From Bacteroidota bacterium (lineage in GTDB: Bacteria > Bacteroidota > Ignavibacteria > Kapaibacteriales > NICIL-2): a stretch of DNA of 44,567 nucleotides. Made by a program: the position numbers and the translations under genes. This document shows positions 15,871 to 24,950 of this stretch, in pieces. The stretch lies in contig JAIBAE010000033.1 of assembly GCA_019695345.1 (NCBI GenBank), positions 1-44,567 of the forward strand, written 5' to 3'. Each line of letters starts with the position of its first letter. Position 1 is the first letter of the stretch. Below the pieces are notes generated by a model. It was not told where the DNA came from and ran no database searches. It worked only from the letters and a program-made list of their open reading frames with translations.

Positions 15871-17217
15871 ATGACGATGTCCATAGAAGAAATTGCGGTG
15901 AAACTGAAAAATGCAGCGACATTTATTGGTAAGCGCGTGGTAAACCGCGAAGAAGTTATTGAACAGGCATTCTGTGCGTTGCTAACAGGCGAACACTTGC
16001 TTCTGCAAAGCCGTACCGGTGTTGGTAAAACGTTGCTTGCCGAGCAAATCTTTGGGATGTTTACGGGTGCAAATATCTTCCGCGTACAGGCAAGTAAAGA
16101 GCAACAACCCGATACTTACTTTGGCGGTTTGGATATTGAGCAACTGAAAACCGGAATGATAACCCACAACACTACGGGCTCGTTGGTGGAAAGTGAGTTT
16201 GGATTTATAGATGAGATTTTTGATGCCAACGATTTTACCTTACGTGCGTTGCTATCGTTATTAAACGAGCGCAGGTTGATTCGTGGTGTGCAGAACGTGG
16301 AAGCAAAAGTACACACCGTGATTGCCGCTACAAACTACCTTCGTGTTAGCGAAGTTACCGAGGCATTGTTGGATAGGTTTATGTACAAAGCACTTATCCT
16401 GCCCGATAAGGAACCATACAACCAATTTAAAATTGCCCAGAAATACTTAATGCACGGCGGCAGAACAATAGAACCACCGGCAAAAATTCCGTTCAGCGAG
16501 TTATCGGAAATGAACCGCATAATAACGGGACACGATACGGGGTATCATATCATCATGAAACCCGAAGATTTATACTTCACCAATTTGGTAATACGTCACT
16601 TCGAGTTTTTGCGCAACCGCAGTTTACGGGAATCGCACAAGGGGCAAAGCACGGCTCACTACAACGACTTTTATATCTCGCCGCGTACGCAGGCAAAATC
16701 GTTAGACCTGTTACGCGCCTTGGCACTACTGCGCGGCAGAACCTACGTAACACACGAAGACATCAGCAAACTGTATTTCATCTTTGCAACCGTTGGCGTA
16801 CCCGAAGAAGTTGCCTTGTACAAAAAGGCATTCCAAACCGTACAGAACACTATGGTGTCATCCAACGGGTTCGACCAAATTGCAACACTCCTTGCATTCG
16901 AAACACTCTTGCAACACGTCCGCGAAGACCGCAGTTTGTTAGACCAACCGCTGGGCGAGTTAACCCAAACACCACTACGCCGCAACTTTATAGAATGGTT
17001 TAAGGAAACCTTTGGCGGGGTTGATAAAACCGTAGCGCAAAACCGCCGCTCGCTTGAGCAGTTTATCTCGGAGTTTGTACCCGCGTGCGATGAAGTACGC
17101 GAGCTAAAAGTTTCCGTAGAACAACTCATGACCAAAGTATTCCAGGAAATAGAACGCGAGCAAGCCCGCGCCGAGGAACGTAAACAACAAAAAGAAGGAC
17201 AAGCAACACAACAATAG
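15871..17217 (+). CDS. MoxR-type AAA+ ATPase
   Basis: MoxR/RavA-type AAA+ proteins act as chaperones, often with a VWA-domain partner. From ATG 15871 (448 residues) the P-loop is S47-RTGVGKT, so the first Gly of GxxxxGKT is Ser. Walker B is GFIDEIFD (D114, E115), followed by RALLSLLNERR, sensor 1 ATNY and the LLDRF arginine-finger region. A helical C-terminal part ends in a Glu/Arg/Gln-rich coiled tail (EIEREQARAEERKQQK). An upstream GTG (15817) would add 18 residues of unlikely composition. No VWA gene follows directly; the next gene is a secreted peptidase. Substrate unknown. Confidence 0.85.
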   Translation: MTMSIEEIAVKLKNAATFIGKRVVNREEVIEQAFCALLTGEHLLLQSRTGVGKTLLAEQIFGMFTGANIFRVQASKEQQPDTYFGGLDIEQLKTGMITHNTTGSLVESEFGFIDEIFDANDFTLRALLSLLNERRLIRGVQNVEAKVHTVIAATNYLRVSEVTEALLDRFMYKALILPDKEPYNQFKIAQKYLMHGGRTIEPPAKIPFSELSEMNRIITGHDTGYHIIMKPEDLYFTNLVIRHFEFLRNRSLRESHKGQSTAHYNDFYISPRTQAKSLDLLRALALLRGRTYVTHEDISKLYFIFATVGVPEEVALYKKAFQTVQNTMVSSNGFDQIATLLAFETLLQHVREDRSLLDQPLGELTQTPLRRNFIEWFKETFGGVDKTVAQNRRSLEQFISEFVPACDEVRELKVSVEQLMTKVFQEIEREQARAEERKQQKEGQATQQ

Positions 17218-17233
17218 CGTTTGTAATTCTGTA

Positions 17234-17298
17234 TATGCTACCGCAAACCGCACCAAGTAACTATGTATTATACAGCGTCCGCTTGCGGGAAAGAAGCA
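17234..17298 (-). repeat. Dispersed intergenic repeat, family A, copy 8
   Basis: On the minus strand: ATGCTTCTTTCCCGCA ... GGTGCGGTTTGCGGTAGCA. It shares the GCGGTAGC variant of the right arm with copy 6 and starts 16 bases after the MoxR-type gene. Confidence 0.7.
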
Positions 17299-17367
17299 TC
17301 TGCACAACAACAACGGCTATCGTGATGGGAAGTGATTGCTCTATCTTGCTGAATACCAAATGCACGT

Positions 17368-18480
17368 ATGATTAAATGTAGTCTCATACTATTGTTTTGT
17401 GCGGTTGTTGTGCTACACGCACAACCATACGATGCTACATTTCGTATTGCACTATCTTCCAGAATAGACACAACAAACACCGAGGTTCATAACGTACTAA
17501 CAACATGGATGAACTACTTGCGCTCACGTCCGGACTCGTTATACAACAACCCGTATTGGGTGCAATCCGAGCGTCAGCAATTACCGGAGTTCGACTTAAC
17601 CCGCAACTGGATATTTCAATCGCCCGATATGTTGCGGCGTTACCAACCAACAATACTCAGTGTAGAAAACGAAGGCGCATTGCGGTGTATCCGCACCATG
17701 TTTACGTATGCCGATAACAACGGCGTAGCGCCACTTGCATTCCACCGAGTGTATGCCGAGCAACATTCGGGTCAGTGGTACCTTAAAGGTGCGTGGAGTG
17801 TGCTAACCCAAAACTGGAATCGAACTACATTTGGCAAAATAACATATGTGTATTCCGGCAAAAATACATTTAGCACAACATTAGCACGTGGCGCATCCCG
17901 TTGGTGCGATTCACTTGCTTCGGCATTTGAACTTAATCTTTCCGAATCGACAGTATTTGTGTGCGAGAACCGCGATGAACTTGCACGAGTGTTGGGGTTA
18001 GATTACTTTATTGCGCCGCCGCATGGAATAACCTATCAGGAAAACGCCATGATGTTTTCGGGGCTGGGAACTCCGTGGCATCCGCACGAGTTAGCACACC
18101 TTGTGTTTGCGCAATACAGCACAACGCATGTATTACTTAAAGAGGGAATAGCAACGTGGGTGGGTGGCTCGCTTGGCGATAGCTACCCGGCGTTGGTACA
18201 ACAGTTTATTAAGAAGTATAGCGAAACACCGTTTCGTATTCAGGATGTACTTAACAAGTCGGTAGAAGAAAGCCAAACGTTTTATACTATTGGGGCGGTG
18301 TTGTGTAATGCCGTGTACGATATTGGCGGTGCCGAATCAGTTCGCTTGTTGTTGTCGGCACCTGCAACCGATGGCGGGTTGTTTGCAACGGTATCGCGCT
18401 TGTTAAACATTCAACCCGATAAACTCAATGATTATGTAATGCGTAAAGCAAAACAATACTCGGCTAACAGGCACGAGTAA
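17368..18480 (+). CDS. Secreted HExxH metallopeptidase-like protein
   Basis: A 370-residue protein with a signal peptide (MIKCSLILLFCAVVVLHAQ). Near residue 240 it has the zinc-binding HELAH (H240, E241, H244), followed by the EG-A-W motif KEGIATWVGGS with E259 as probable third ligand, the arrangement seen in MA-clan (gluzincin, M1-like/Peptidase_MA) proteins. The N-terminal half contains no known domain to me. It probably acts in the periplasm or outside the cell. It follows the MoxR-type gene after 150 bases and a repeat, so an operon is uncertain. Confidence 0.75.
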   Translation: MIKCSLILLFCAVVVLHAQPYDATFRIALSSRIDTTNTEVHNVLTTWMNYLRSRPDSLYNNPYWVQSERQQLPEFDLTRNWIFQSPDMLRRYQPTILSVENEGALRCIRTMFTYADNNGVAPLAFHRVYAEQHSGQWYLKGAWSVLTQNWNRTTFGKITYVYSGKNTFSTTLARGASRWCDSLASAFELNLSESTVFVCENRDELARVLGLDYFIAPPHGITYQENAMMFSGLGTPWHPHELAHLVFAQYSTTHVLLKEGIATWVGGSLGDSYPALVQQFIKKYSETPFRIQDVLNKSVEESQTFYTIGAVLCNAVYDIGGAESVRLLLSAPATDGGLFATVSRLLNIQPDKLNDYVMRKAKQYSANRHE

Positions 18481-18515
18481 CCTAACTACGCACATCACGG
18501 TTAAGGCAATGTGTT

Positions 18516-18587
18516 GTAGCAAAGGTTCTTTCCCGCAGATAGAGAATTTTTATTGCACATGGCTTGGGGCGGCAATGCGCAAGCAAA
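18516..18587 (+). repeat. Dispersed intergenic repeat, family A, copy 9
   Basis: Left arm GTAGCAAAGGTTCTTTCCCG, right arm GGGGCGGCAATGCGCAAGCA. The right arm belongs to a sub-variant (GGCAATGCGCAAGC) shared with copy 13. Confidence 0.65.
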
Positions 18588-18657
18588 ATGTTAACACTTG
18601 TATTATAAAACTGTTTGCGATGTTTGCATGTTACTAGTAAATGTTTACTATTGATTT

Positions 18658-19611
18658 ATGTTTCTACGGACCTGTGTATGTATACTTGTGATAATCCGAT
18701 GTGCTGCGTTTGCGCAGGACGTGCAGGACACTACGTGGTATGGTTCGTTGCCTAATCCCGATTCGCTTGATATTACAGGCGATTTTGTGAAGTCGTATTC
18801 TACCGGTTGGTTTCCTCAACCATTCAAGGCGCGCAGTACCGGAGTTATTGCTACAACAAATTTTTATGAATGGGATAGAGCGAACAACATTCGTTCTGCA
18901 TCGTTTAAGCCAACCAAATATGCCTTTAGTGCCGCCAACCCTTTTACGGGCGATGAAGATGAAATTAAGAAACCTAATTCCGATAAACCCGAAGACGACA
19001 AGTTTACAAGCGAAGGATATAGTTCAATAGGATTGTACTACGCCTACAACGTCCCGTTTCTTTCGTGTGTGCTGCGTGGGGCTGCTGTATGGGAGGCGTC
19101 GCGAACGCGTTTGTACTCGTTGGATACCTCGCGTAGTTTTCTTGCCTTAAATGGCGCACCGCAACCGTTCAGAGAAGTATCGGTTCTGTTTTCCAATCAG
19201 CATTTTATTAATCTGCAAGCAGGGTTGGCTATTCCGGTATATGGCGTGTTTGCCGAAACCGAGGTGATGACTATTTCATCGTATTATTATATTTATGGCG
19301 GTGTTCAAGCCGCAGGCAGAATACTGAGCGAGAATACACAGTACGTGCAAATAGCCGATGCAAAGGATAGAATACGATTCCCTAACGGACGTGATACCGT
19401 TACGGTAATGAACACAATTCCCTTGCAAACAGGCAATACCTTTCGTTTTAATGCCGATGTTGCTTTGGGGTGGCGTTTAGGGTGGCGCGGCGTTCTTAAT
19501 TTTTCCGTAGAGTGGTATGCAACTATTCCGTTAAATGGCGTGGTTTCCGATGCCGATTGGCGACAATACCGCTTCGGGATGCGCACAACTCTTGGGTACG
19601 AGCGTAATTAA
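18658..19611 (+). CDS. Hypothetical envelope protein, probable outer-membrane barrel
   Basis: 317 residues starting with a signal peptide (MFLRTCVCILVIIRCAAFAQ). The mature part alternates polar and hydrophobic residues with many aromatics (SSIGLYYAYNV, FRFNADVALGW, VLNFSVEWYATI, YRFGMRTTLGYERN), as in outer-membrane beta-barrels. A charged stretch rich in D/E/K/P (residues ~100-122) probably forms a loop. I do not recognise a family. Monocistronic by spacing. Confidence 0.6.
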   Translation: MFLRTCVCILVIIRCAAFAQDVQDTTWYGSLPNPDSLDITGDFVKSYSTGWFPQPFKARSTGVIATTNFYEWDRANNIRSASFKPTKYAFSAANPFTGDEDEIKKPNSDKPEDDKFTSEGYSSIGLYYAYNVPFLSCVLRGAAVWEASRTRLYSLDTSRSFLALNGAPQPFREVSVLFSNQHFINLQAGLAIPVYGVFAETEVMTISSYYYIYGGVQAAGRILSENTQYVQIADAKDRIRFPNGRDTVTVMNTIPLQTGNTFRFNADVALGWRLGWRGVLNFSVEWYATIPLNGVVSDADWRQYRFGMRTTLGYERN

Positions 19612-19638
19612 CATTCAATGTTGGTTATAGCCCACCAC

Positions 19639-19694
19639 AGCCGAAGCAAACCTTACTGCGCGGCAACCCGGTCCGCTCCAACCGTTACAGCATC
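19639..19694 (+). repeat. Dispersed GC-rich repeat, family B, copy 1
   Basis: AGCCGAAGCAAACCTTACTG followed by GCGCGGCAACCCGGTCCGCTCC-type core. Bases 19658-19691 match the reverse complement of 25302-25335 at 33 of 34 positions. Confidence 0.75.
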
Positions 19695-19791
19695 GCAACA
19701 AGAGTTAATTACAGTAAATAGCTTTGGAAACTGTTTAAGTTTTAAATCGAAATGGTTTTCGATGTATTTTCTGCTCTGCAACGTAAAGATT

Positions 19792-19882
19792 GTCATTCCC
19801 GAAAACGCTGAATAAGCGTTTATCGGGAATCCATAAAATTCTCATTCAGTATAATGGATACCCGATTTCTCGGGTATGACAG
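19792..19882. repeat. Fold-back (MITE-like) element with TGTCAT termini
   Basis: Ends TGTCATTCCCGA and TCGGGTATGACA are inverted repeats with one mismatch. Within it, CATTCCCGAAAACGCT and AAGCGTTTATCGGGAAT form a hairpin, and GATACCCGA/TCGGGTATG forms a second. The CATTCCCG...CGGGAATCC style is shared with small palindromic elements known from many bacteria. Confidence 0.7.
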
Positions 19883-20025
19883 TTCCTTAATAATTCTTAA
19901 ATGGTTTCTTATATACAAATCACATACGTCAAGCACCGTCACAATCACTATAATCGTACATGGTTCGTTATGTTGATGGCAAGTAACTATGTGCTCTTTC
20001 CTGTTACTATACCTGTGCAGTATTG

Positions 20026-20424
20026 ATGTTAAACGTTAAGTTCAGCCGTATTGAGGATTTATTAGATTTTTTGCCAACCAAAGAACGGCAATTAATAGAA
20101 CAATTACGCGAGCTTGTATTTGAGAATATACCCGATGTAACCGAGCGGCTATCGTATAGCGTTCCGTATTACAAACGGAACAAGGATATCTGTTTTATTT
20201 GGCCGGCTTCGGTGTTATGGGGTAAAAATAAATCGCACAAGGGTGTGCGGTTTGGTTTCACCCGCGGGCATTTGTTAACCGATGAGGCCGCTTATCTGGA
20301 ACGCGGAACACGTAAACAGGTATTTTGGAAAGACTTTGCCAAACTAACCAAACCCGATATTGAAACACTACGGCAATATTTGCTTGAGGCTGTTTTAATT
20401 GATGAATCCGGTACAACAATGTAA
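20026..20424 (+). CDS. DUF1801 domain protein
   Basis: A 132-residue protein from ATG 20026 (a TTG one codon earlier is open). The helix-rich start RIEDLLDFLPTKERQLIEQLRELV, then LSYSVPYYKRNKDICFIWP and the late helix FWKDFAKLTKPDIETLRQYL follow the DUF1801/YdhG-like pattern, a small frataxin-like fold of unknown function often annotated as iron-chaperone-like. There is no clear link to its neighbours. Confidence 0.75.
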   Translation: MLNVKFSRIEDLLDFLPTKERQLIEQLRELVFENIPDVTERLSYSVPYYKRNKDICFIWPASVLWGKNKSHKGVRFGFTRGHLLTDEAAYLERGTRKQVFWKDFAKLTKPDIETLRQYLLEAVLIDESGTTM

Positions 20425-20526
20425 AAGGTCGGGCAGGTTTTGCCGATAATCATTTTATCAATTCTTGTATTTGCGGTATGTTCGCGGATACTTTGCATGA
20501 TGCAGTAGTAATTACCATGGAGTTTT

Positions 20527-21723
20527 GTGGAACAGAATAACGAAGAAAGAAACGAGCAAGCTAACACCGGAAATGAGCATTCCGGTGAAACAAGGCAACG
20601 AAATCACCACCGAAGAGATAAATATCGGGGGAACCGCAGACCGCATCATCGCGGAAATGGTAACGAGCGGGCGCAAACGGAATCTGATGCCAATGCATCA
20701 GCAGAGAACACTCAGGAAACCCCGCAGCGTCCGCCACAGCGTGAACGTAACCGCCCTTCTGAACAAAGAAACGAACCACGCGGAGAGCGCGGACCGTCCT
20801 CGATAAGTGTAGTGATACCCATGTTAAACGAGGAAGAATCGCTACCCGAGTTGATTGACCAGTTAGAGAAGGTATTGGAAAAGGCGTCTCGCGGCAGATA
20901 TGAAGTTTTGTTTATAGATGATGGTTCTACCGATAGCTCGTTTGACATTGTTCGGCGTTATAACAGAAAAAACAGCAGAATTCATGGTATAAGATTCAGA
21001 AGAAACTACGGGAAATCGGCAGCGTTATCGGTAGCGTTTGCTGCTGCCAAGAACGACGTAGTAATAACTATGGATGCCGATTTACAAGACGACCCTAACG
21101 AAATCCCAAATCTGTTGGCAAAAATCCAAGAAGGGTTTGATTTGGTTTCCGGGTGGAAAAAGAAAAGAAACGACCCCTTAGAAAAGCGTTTACCATCGAA
21201 GTTTTTCAATTTTGTAACATCAACGGTTAGTGGTATTAAACTTCACGATTTTAACTGCGGCTTAAAAGCATACCGCAAAGATGTAGTGAAAACAGTGCAG
21301 GTATATGGCGAAATGCACCGGTATATTCCGGCATTAGCCCATTGGGAAGGTTTTAAGGTTACCGAGATTCCCGTTCAGCACCACGCCCGTAAGTATGGGT
21401 ATTCTAAGTTTGGCTTTAGCAGGTATATGAAAGGATTCTTAGACCTACTTACCGTGGTATTCACCACGCGCTTTATCAAACGTCCGTTACACTTGTTTGG
21501 AACTTTAGGTGCATTCTTTGCTATTGTAGGGTTTAGTGTAGATTTATACTTAAGTTACGAATGGGCATTTAATAATGTTCCGTTAAGTAACAGACCGTTA
21601 ACATTGGCGGGCGTTGCACTTATAATAGTAGGTGTTCAGTTGATTTCTATGGGATTAATTGGCGAAATGATTGTGAAGAATTCCCTTTCTAATGCCGAAT
21701 ACACTGTTAAAGAAAAATTCTGA
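20527..21723 (+). CDS. Family 2 glycosyltransferase, polyprenyl-phosphate type, with disordered N-terminal extension
   Basis: The catalytic domain starts near residue 94 (SISVVIPMLNEEESLPELID) and holds DDGSTDSSFD, the metal-binding DADLQDDP and NCGLKAYRK, then the HHARKYGYSKFGFSRY membrane-association segment, all typical of DPM1/GtrB/ArnC-like enzymes that load a sugar onto a polyprenyl phosphate. Two C-terminal transmembrane helices follow (~residues 320-345 and 355-385). The first ~90 residues are low complexity, rich in N, R, E, Q and H, and probably disordered. The start is a GTG with GGAG four bases before it. Starting later would remove the extension, and no ATG exists between it and the domain, so I keep it. 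Confidence 0.88.
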   Translation: MEQNNEERNEQANTGNEHSGETRQRNHHRRDKYRGNRRPHHRGNGNERAQTESDANASAENTQETPQRPPQRERNRPSEQRNEPRGERGPSSISVVIPMLNEEESLPELIDQLEKVLEKASRGRYEVLFIDDGSTDSSFDIVRRYNRKNSRIHGIRFRRNYGKSAALSVAFAAAKNDVVITMDADLQDDPNEIPNLLAKIQEGFDLVSGWKKKRNDPLEKRLPSKFFNFVTSTVSGIKLHDFNCGLKAYRKDVVKTVQVYGEMHRYIPALAHWEGFKVTEIPVQHHARKYGYSKFGFSRYMKGFLDLLTVVFTTRFIKRPLHLFGTLGAFFAIVGFSVDLYLSYEWAFNNVPLSNRPLTLAGVALIIVGVQLISMGLIGEMIVKNSLSNAEYTVKEKF

Positions 21724-21737
21724 TACGGTGTGTTGCA

Positions 21738-21811
21738 TGCTACTGTTCTTTCCCGCCCTTTGGGGATAGTATAAAGATAAGGTTCGGTTCGGTGCGGTCT
21801 GGCGATAGCAG
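21738..21811 (+). repeat. Dispersed intergenic repeat, family A, copy 10
   Basis: Left arm TGCTACTGTTCTTTCCCGCC, right arm GGTGCGGTCTGGCGATAGCA. The outer TGCTA pairs with TAGCA at the far end, making the inverted-repeat nature of the unit visible. Confidence 0.8.
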
Positions 21812-21900
21812 AGCATACCGAATTATTTTTTGAAGCATGAAATACGTAAATATGGAAGAGCGTATTTGTATATTGCACCTAAGGATTTTTTGGGGATTAC

Positions 21901-22704
21901 ATGACATTGAATAATATACTTCGGTATTATATCCTAATTGTTGGATTAGGTATTGGTATTCTTGGGCAGGCACAGGATGTGTTAGCCCAGAGTGGGCGGC
22001 GTACAAATGAATTAACACCCTACGAAATAGGTTATACTGCCACTTTTCTGATGGGAAATAATGCCGCCAAAGGATTAATTGTTGTACCAGATGAGAACCA
22101 TGTAGGTAATGTAACGGGCTCGAATATTGTTGGCGGACAATCTACTATTAGTGCAAGAATGAATTTTGAGGTTGGTTCTTCCAGAAAGCTTATAATACCA
22201 TTAGGTGTTGATGTGATGTTTTTCAGAGGGTTACAACGATTAGAAACATCCACAGATTTAGGACGTGCATCAGTTGATATTAACATCACTTCAATTGTTG
22301 CCGGTTTGCAATACCGCTTTGTTGATTTACCATTATCGGATGCGTTTTTGTATGGCGGAGTTGAGGCACGCGGTTCGTTTTGTGGGGGTCCGCATTTTGT
22401 GTATGCAGTTGAAGATAAGATAACGCATCAACCATTACCGGAATACAGTTTGGATTCTACATTAAAAGAAAGTGTATTCCGCTTTGGCGGTGCTGCACGG
22501 GTTGGAGTACAAGGTATTCTTTCCGACCCTTTGCGTATTAATATCAGTTATGCCTACGGAGCAATAAATCTCATTGGTCGTGATTTACGGGCAACCGCAA
22601 AAGACAGAAGAGGAGAGTTATTAACACCATCTACACTAAACGAAACCTCCGAATCGGTGGTGTTCTTTTCACAGTTTAGTTTAATGCTTCAGTATAGATT
22701 TTAA
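21901..22704 (+). CDS. Hypothetical outer-membrane beta-barrel protein
   Basis: 267 residues with a signal peptide ending around GILGQAQDVLAQ. The mature part consists of alternating strands (YEIGYTATFLMG, STISARMNFEVG, IIPLGVDVMFF, VAGLQYRFVDL, INISYAYGAINL) and terminates in LMLQYRF, a C-terminal Phe as used for barrel insertion by the Bam machinery. It is OmpA-barrel/porin-like in size, with no OmpA peptidoglycan domain. It is followed 21 bases later by a GT9 glycosyltransferase gene, so both may be in one transcript. Confidence 0.7.
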   Translation: MTLNNILRYYILIVGLGIGILGQAQDVLAQSGRRTNELTPYEIGYTATFLMGNNAAKGLIVVPDENHVGNVTGSNIVGGQSTISARMNFEVGSSRKLIIPLGVDVMFFRGLQRLETSTDLGRASVDINITSIVAGLQYRFVDLPLSDAFLYGGVEARGSFCGGPHFVYAVEDKITHQPLPEYSLDSTLKESVFRFGGAARVGVQGILSDPLRINISYAYGAINLIGRDLRATAKDRRGELLTPSTLNETSESVVFFSQFSLMLQYRF

Positions 22705-22725
22705 GGAATATGCCGGATAGTAGGG

Positions 22726-23826
22726 ATGTCGTTACATTTACCAACATATCGAACTGATTGTTTACATTTCCGGGGTGACATACCGTGTGCTCCACACAAG
22801 CAGCACGGTATTCACTGCGCGGAGTGTGAGCATTATTCCCAACAAACCGGTTCTATACTTATTGTTAAGTTAGGGGCAATAGGTGATGTTATAAGAACAA
22901 CTCCCTTATTGCATAAACTACGCAAAGAATATCCCACAAAGTCAATTGTATGGCTTACGTATTCACCTGACGTTTTACCGGATGTTGTACACCGTCCGTT
23001 GATGTTCTCAACAGAAAGCATTGTTACCTTACAAGCAACACGGTTCGACCTTTTGATAAACTTAGATAAAGACCCCCATGCATGTGCTCTGGCATCAACA
23101 ATTCCGGCAGATGAGAAAATGGGCTTTATTCTTGAAGACGGTAAACCAGCACCTGTAAATGCCAATGCCGAGCATAAGTTTCTTACCGGATTGTTTGATG
23201 ATGTAAACAAAGCAAATACAAAATCGTATGTAGAAGAGATTTTTGAAATATGTGGGTGGATATTTTCCGGCGAGGAGTACATGATTGCAACTCCCGCCGT
23301 AAATAACTTTCACTCCTTACGCAACGGACAGTTAGTTGTGGGGCTTAACACGGGTTGTGGAGAGCGCTGGACTTCCCGCCGGTGGAGTGATGCACAATGG
23401 GAAGAACTTATTGCATTGCTTAAACAAAACGGGTATTCACCATTATTACTTGGTGGGAAACAAGAGCATGCGTTAAATACGACTCTTGCACATGCAACTG
23501 GCGCACAATATCACGGCTACTTTCCGTTACAGGAATTTATTGCTCAGGTTGATTCTTGCGATTGTGTAGTTACGGCAGTTACAATGGGATTCCACATAGC
23601 TGTTGGTTTACATAAACCTGTTGTGTTAATGAATAACATTTTCAACCCCAACGAGTTTGAATTATATGGGCGTGGTGAGATTGTTCAGCCCGAGAAACAA
23701 TGCCACTGTTTTTTCCGTGGTACCTGCATTAACAAAGAATACCAGTGTATGGATTCTCTTTACCCACACGCAATATTTACCGCAGTAGAACGCTCGCTTA
23801 CACACAAAAAACAAATGCAAGAATAA
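22726..23826 (+). CDS. Family 9 (heptosyltransferase-like) glycosyltransferase with Cys-rich ends
   Basis: ILIVKLGAIGDVIRTTPLL (near residues 45-63) is the hallmark N-terminus of ADP-heptose:LPS heptosyltransferases (GT9), and VGLNTGCGERWTSRRWSDAQW plus the late LHKPVVLMNN segment form the donor-binding half. GT9 enzymes add heptose or related sugars to lipopolysaccharide core on the cytoplasmic face. Before the domain there is an unusual ~40-residue segment with C12, C21, C31 and C34 plus several His, resembling a metal-binding knuckle, and a second cluster (QCHCFFRGTC and YQC) lies near the C-terminus. The true acceptor sugar cannot be told from sequence. Confidence 0.85.
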   Translation: MSLHLPTYRTDCLHFRGDIPCAPHKQHGIHCAECEHYSQQTGSILIVKLGAIGDVIRTTPLLHKLRKEYPTKSIVWLTYSPDVLPDVVHRPLMFSTESIVTLQATRFDLLINLDKDPHACALASTIPADEKMGFILEDGKPAPVNANAEHKFLTGLFDDVNKANTKSYVEEIFEICGWIFSGEEYMIATPAVNNFHSLRNGQLVVGLNTGCGERWTSRRWSDAQWEELIALLKQNGYSPLLLGGKQEHALNTTLAHATGAQYHGYFPLQEFIAQVDSCDCVVTAVTMGFHIAVGLHKPVVLMNNIFNPNEFELYGRGEIVQPEKQCHCFFRGTCINKEYQCMDSLYPHAIFTAVERSLTHKKQMQE

Positions 23827-23869
23827 CGTATCTTTGTTTACATGTGCAGTATGTTTGCAAGAAATAGTC

Positions 23870-24949
23870 ATGACCTCTACACCATTTTTCACCATACCGG
23901 AACAACCTGTGTCAACCGCTCTCAGCGAGCGTGAGGAACTGATTTTACGTACTATTATCCAAGGGTACGTGTTAACTGCAAACCCTGTCGGCTCTGCTGT
24001 GTTAGCCAATATGTTGGAAGATACTGTTAAACTTTCTTCGGCTACCATACGTAACGTGATGGCACACCTGGAAGAATTAGGATACATCACGCACCCACAC
24101 ACAAGTGCCGGACGCATCCCTACCGATAAAGGCTACCGTTTGTATGTAAATACGTTAACCCAGCAACAAATTTCGGCATCGGGTAACGAGGCACAGGCAA
24201 TACACCAACTCGCACAAGCACATAAAGAAAGCGCACTGCGCGATGCCTCGAAGATACTTGGAGTTTTATCGCATGTATTGGGTGTTGTACAAATCCCGCA
24301 AGTGGGCGATTTACTTATCCAAAAGTTAGACCTTATTGCACTATCTTCCATGCGGATATTGGTGGTTATTGCATTCGATTCGGATGTAGTACGAACCATA
24401 ACATTAGAAGCCTCGTTTACTATCGACCACACTCGCCTTGATGACATTGCACGTTTTATAAACGAACGCATCAGTGGTAAAACATTGCGCTACGTTCGCG
24501 AACACTTTGCAAACATTATTCAAGATTCTACGCTAACCTTGCGCAACGATACAGAGAGTCCGCTCCTACGTTTGTTTATCGATTCGGTTGATATGCTGTT
24601 TGCCCAACATTCCTCCGAGCGGGTGCATGTTGCCGGAGCACAACATCTGCTACAACAACCGGAATTTGGCTCGCCCGAAAAAATGCGCGGCGTTATTGAG
24701 TTAATAGAAAACGAAGATGTAATCATCCACTTGTTAGAACAAACCGATGTTCCCGATGGTAGCGTACATGTATCTATTGGGCATGAGTTAAATAATCAAT
24801 CGCTCGATGATTACAGTTTGGTAAGTGCACAATATACTATTGCGGGCGCACGCTGTTCGGTTGGATTAATCGGTCCCAAGCGCATGAACTACGCAAAAAT
24901 GATTGCCCTTGTTGGGAATGTAGCCGGAATATTATCAACAAAAGAATAA
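23870..24949 (+). CDS. hrcA: Heat-inducible transcription repressor HrcA
   Basis: HrcA binds the CIRCE operator to repress groESL/dnaK-type genes. The N-terminal winged helix-turn-helix is plain: SEREELILRTIIQGYVLTANPVGS then LSSATIRNVMAHLEELGYI and HTSAGRIPTDKGYR. The C-terminal GAF-like part includes FINERISGKTLRYVRE and GSVHVSIGHE and ends with a SVGLIGPKRMNYAKMIALV motif. ATG 23870 gives 359 residues; a TTG 12 codons upstream would add a poor extension. Unlike in many genomes, grpE and dnaK do not follow, and I saw no CIRCE inverted repeat near the gene. Confidence 0.92.
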   Translation: MTSTPFFTIPEQPVSTALSEREELILRTIIQGYVLTANPVGSAVLANMLEDTVKLSSATIRNVMAHLEELGYITHPHTSAGRIPTDKGYRLYVNTLTQQQISASGNEAQAIHQLAQAHKESALRDASKILGVLSHVLGVVQIPQVGDLLIQKLDLIALSSMRILVVIAFDSDVVRTITLEASFTIDHTRLDDIARFINERISGKTLRYVREHFANIIQDSTLTLRNDTESPLLRLFIDSVDMLFAQHSSERVHVAGAQHLLQQPEFGSPEKMRGVIELIENEDVIIHLLEQTDVPDGSVHVSIGHELNNQSLDDYSLVSAQYTIAGARCSVGLIGPKRMNYAKMIALVGNVAGILSTKE

Positions 24950-24950
24950 T

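Larger units (their letters stand above)
19612..20025. other. 414-base gap holding repeats, no gene
   Basis: Contains a family B repeat (19639-19694) and a fold-back element (19792-19882). A 65-codon open frame at 19618 runs straight through the family B repeat and lacks any protein-like pattern. The remaining AT-rich bases before the DUF1801 gene presumably hold its promoter, but no convincing boxes were seen. Confidence 0.6.

Noticed and set aside
19618-19815. 65-codon plus-strand ORF after the envelope protein gene
   Set aside because: It is formed by the family B repeat and the start of the fold-back element; no domain or ribosome site.
23827-23869. CIRCE operator upstream of hrcA
   Set aside because: No TTAGCACTC...GAGTGCTAA inverted repeat was seen here or elsewhere in the window.
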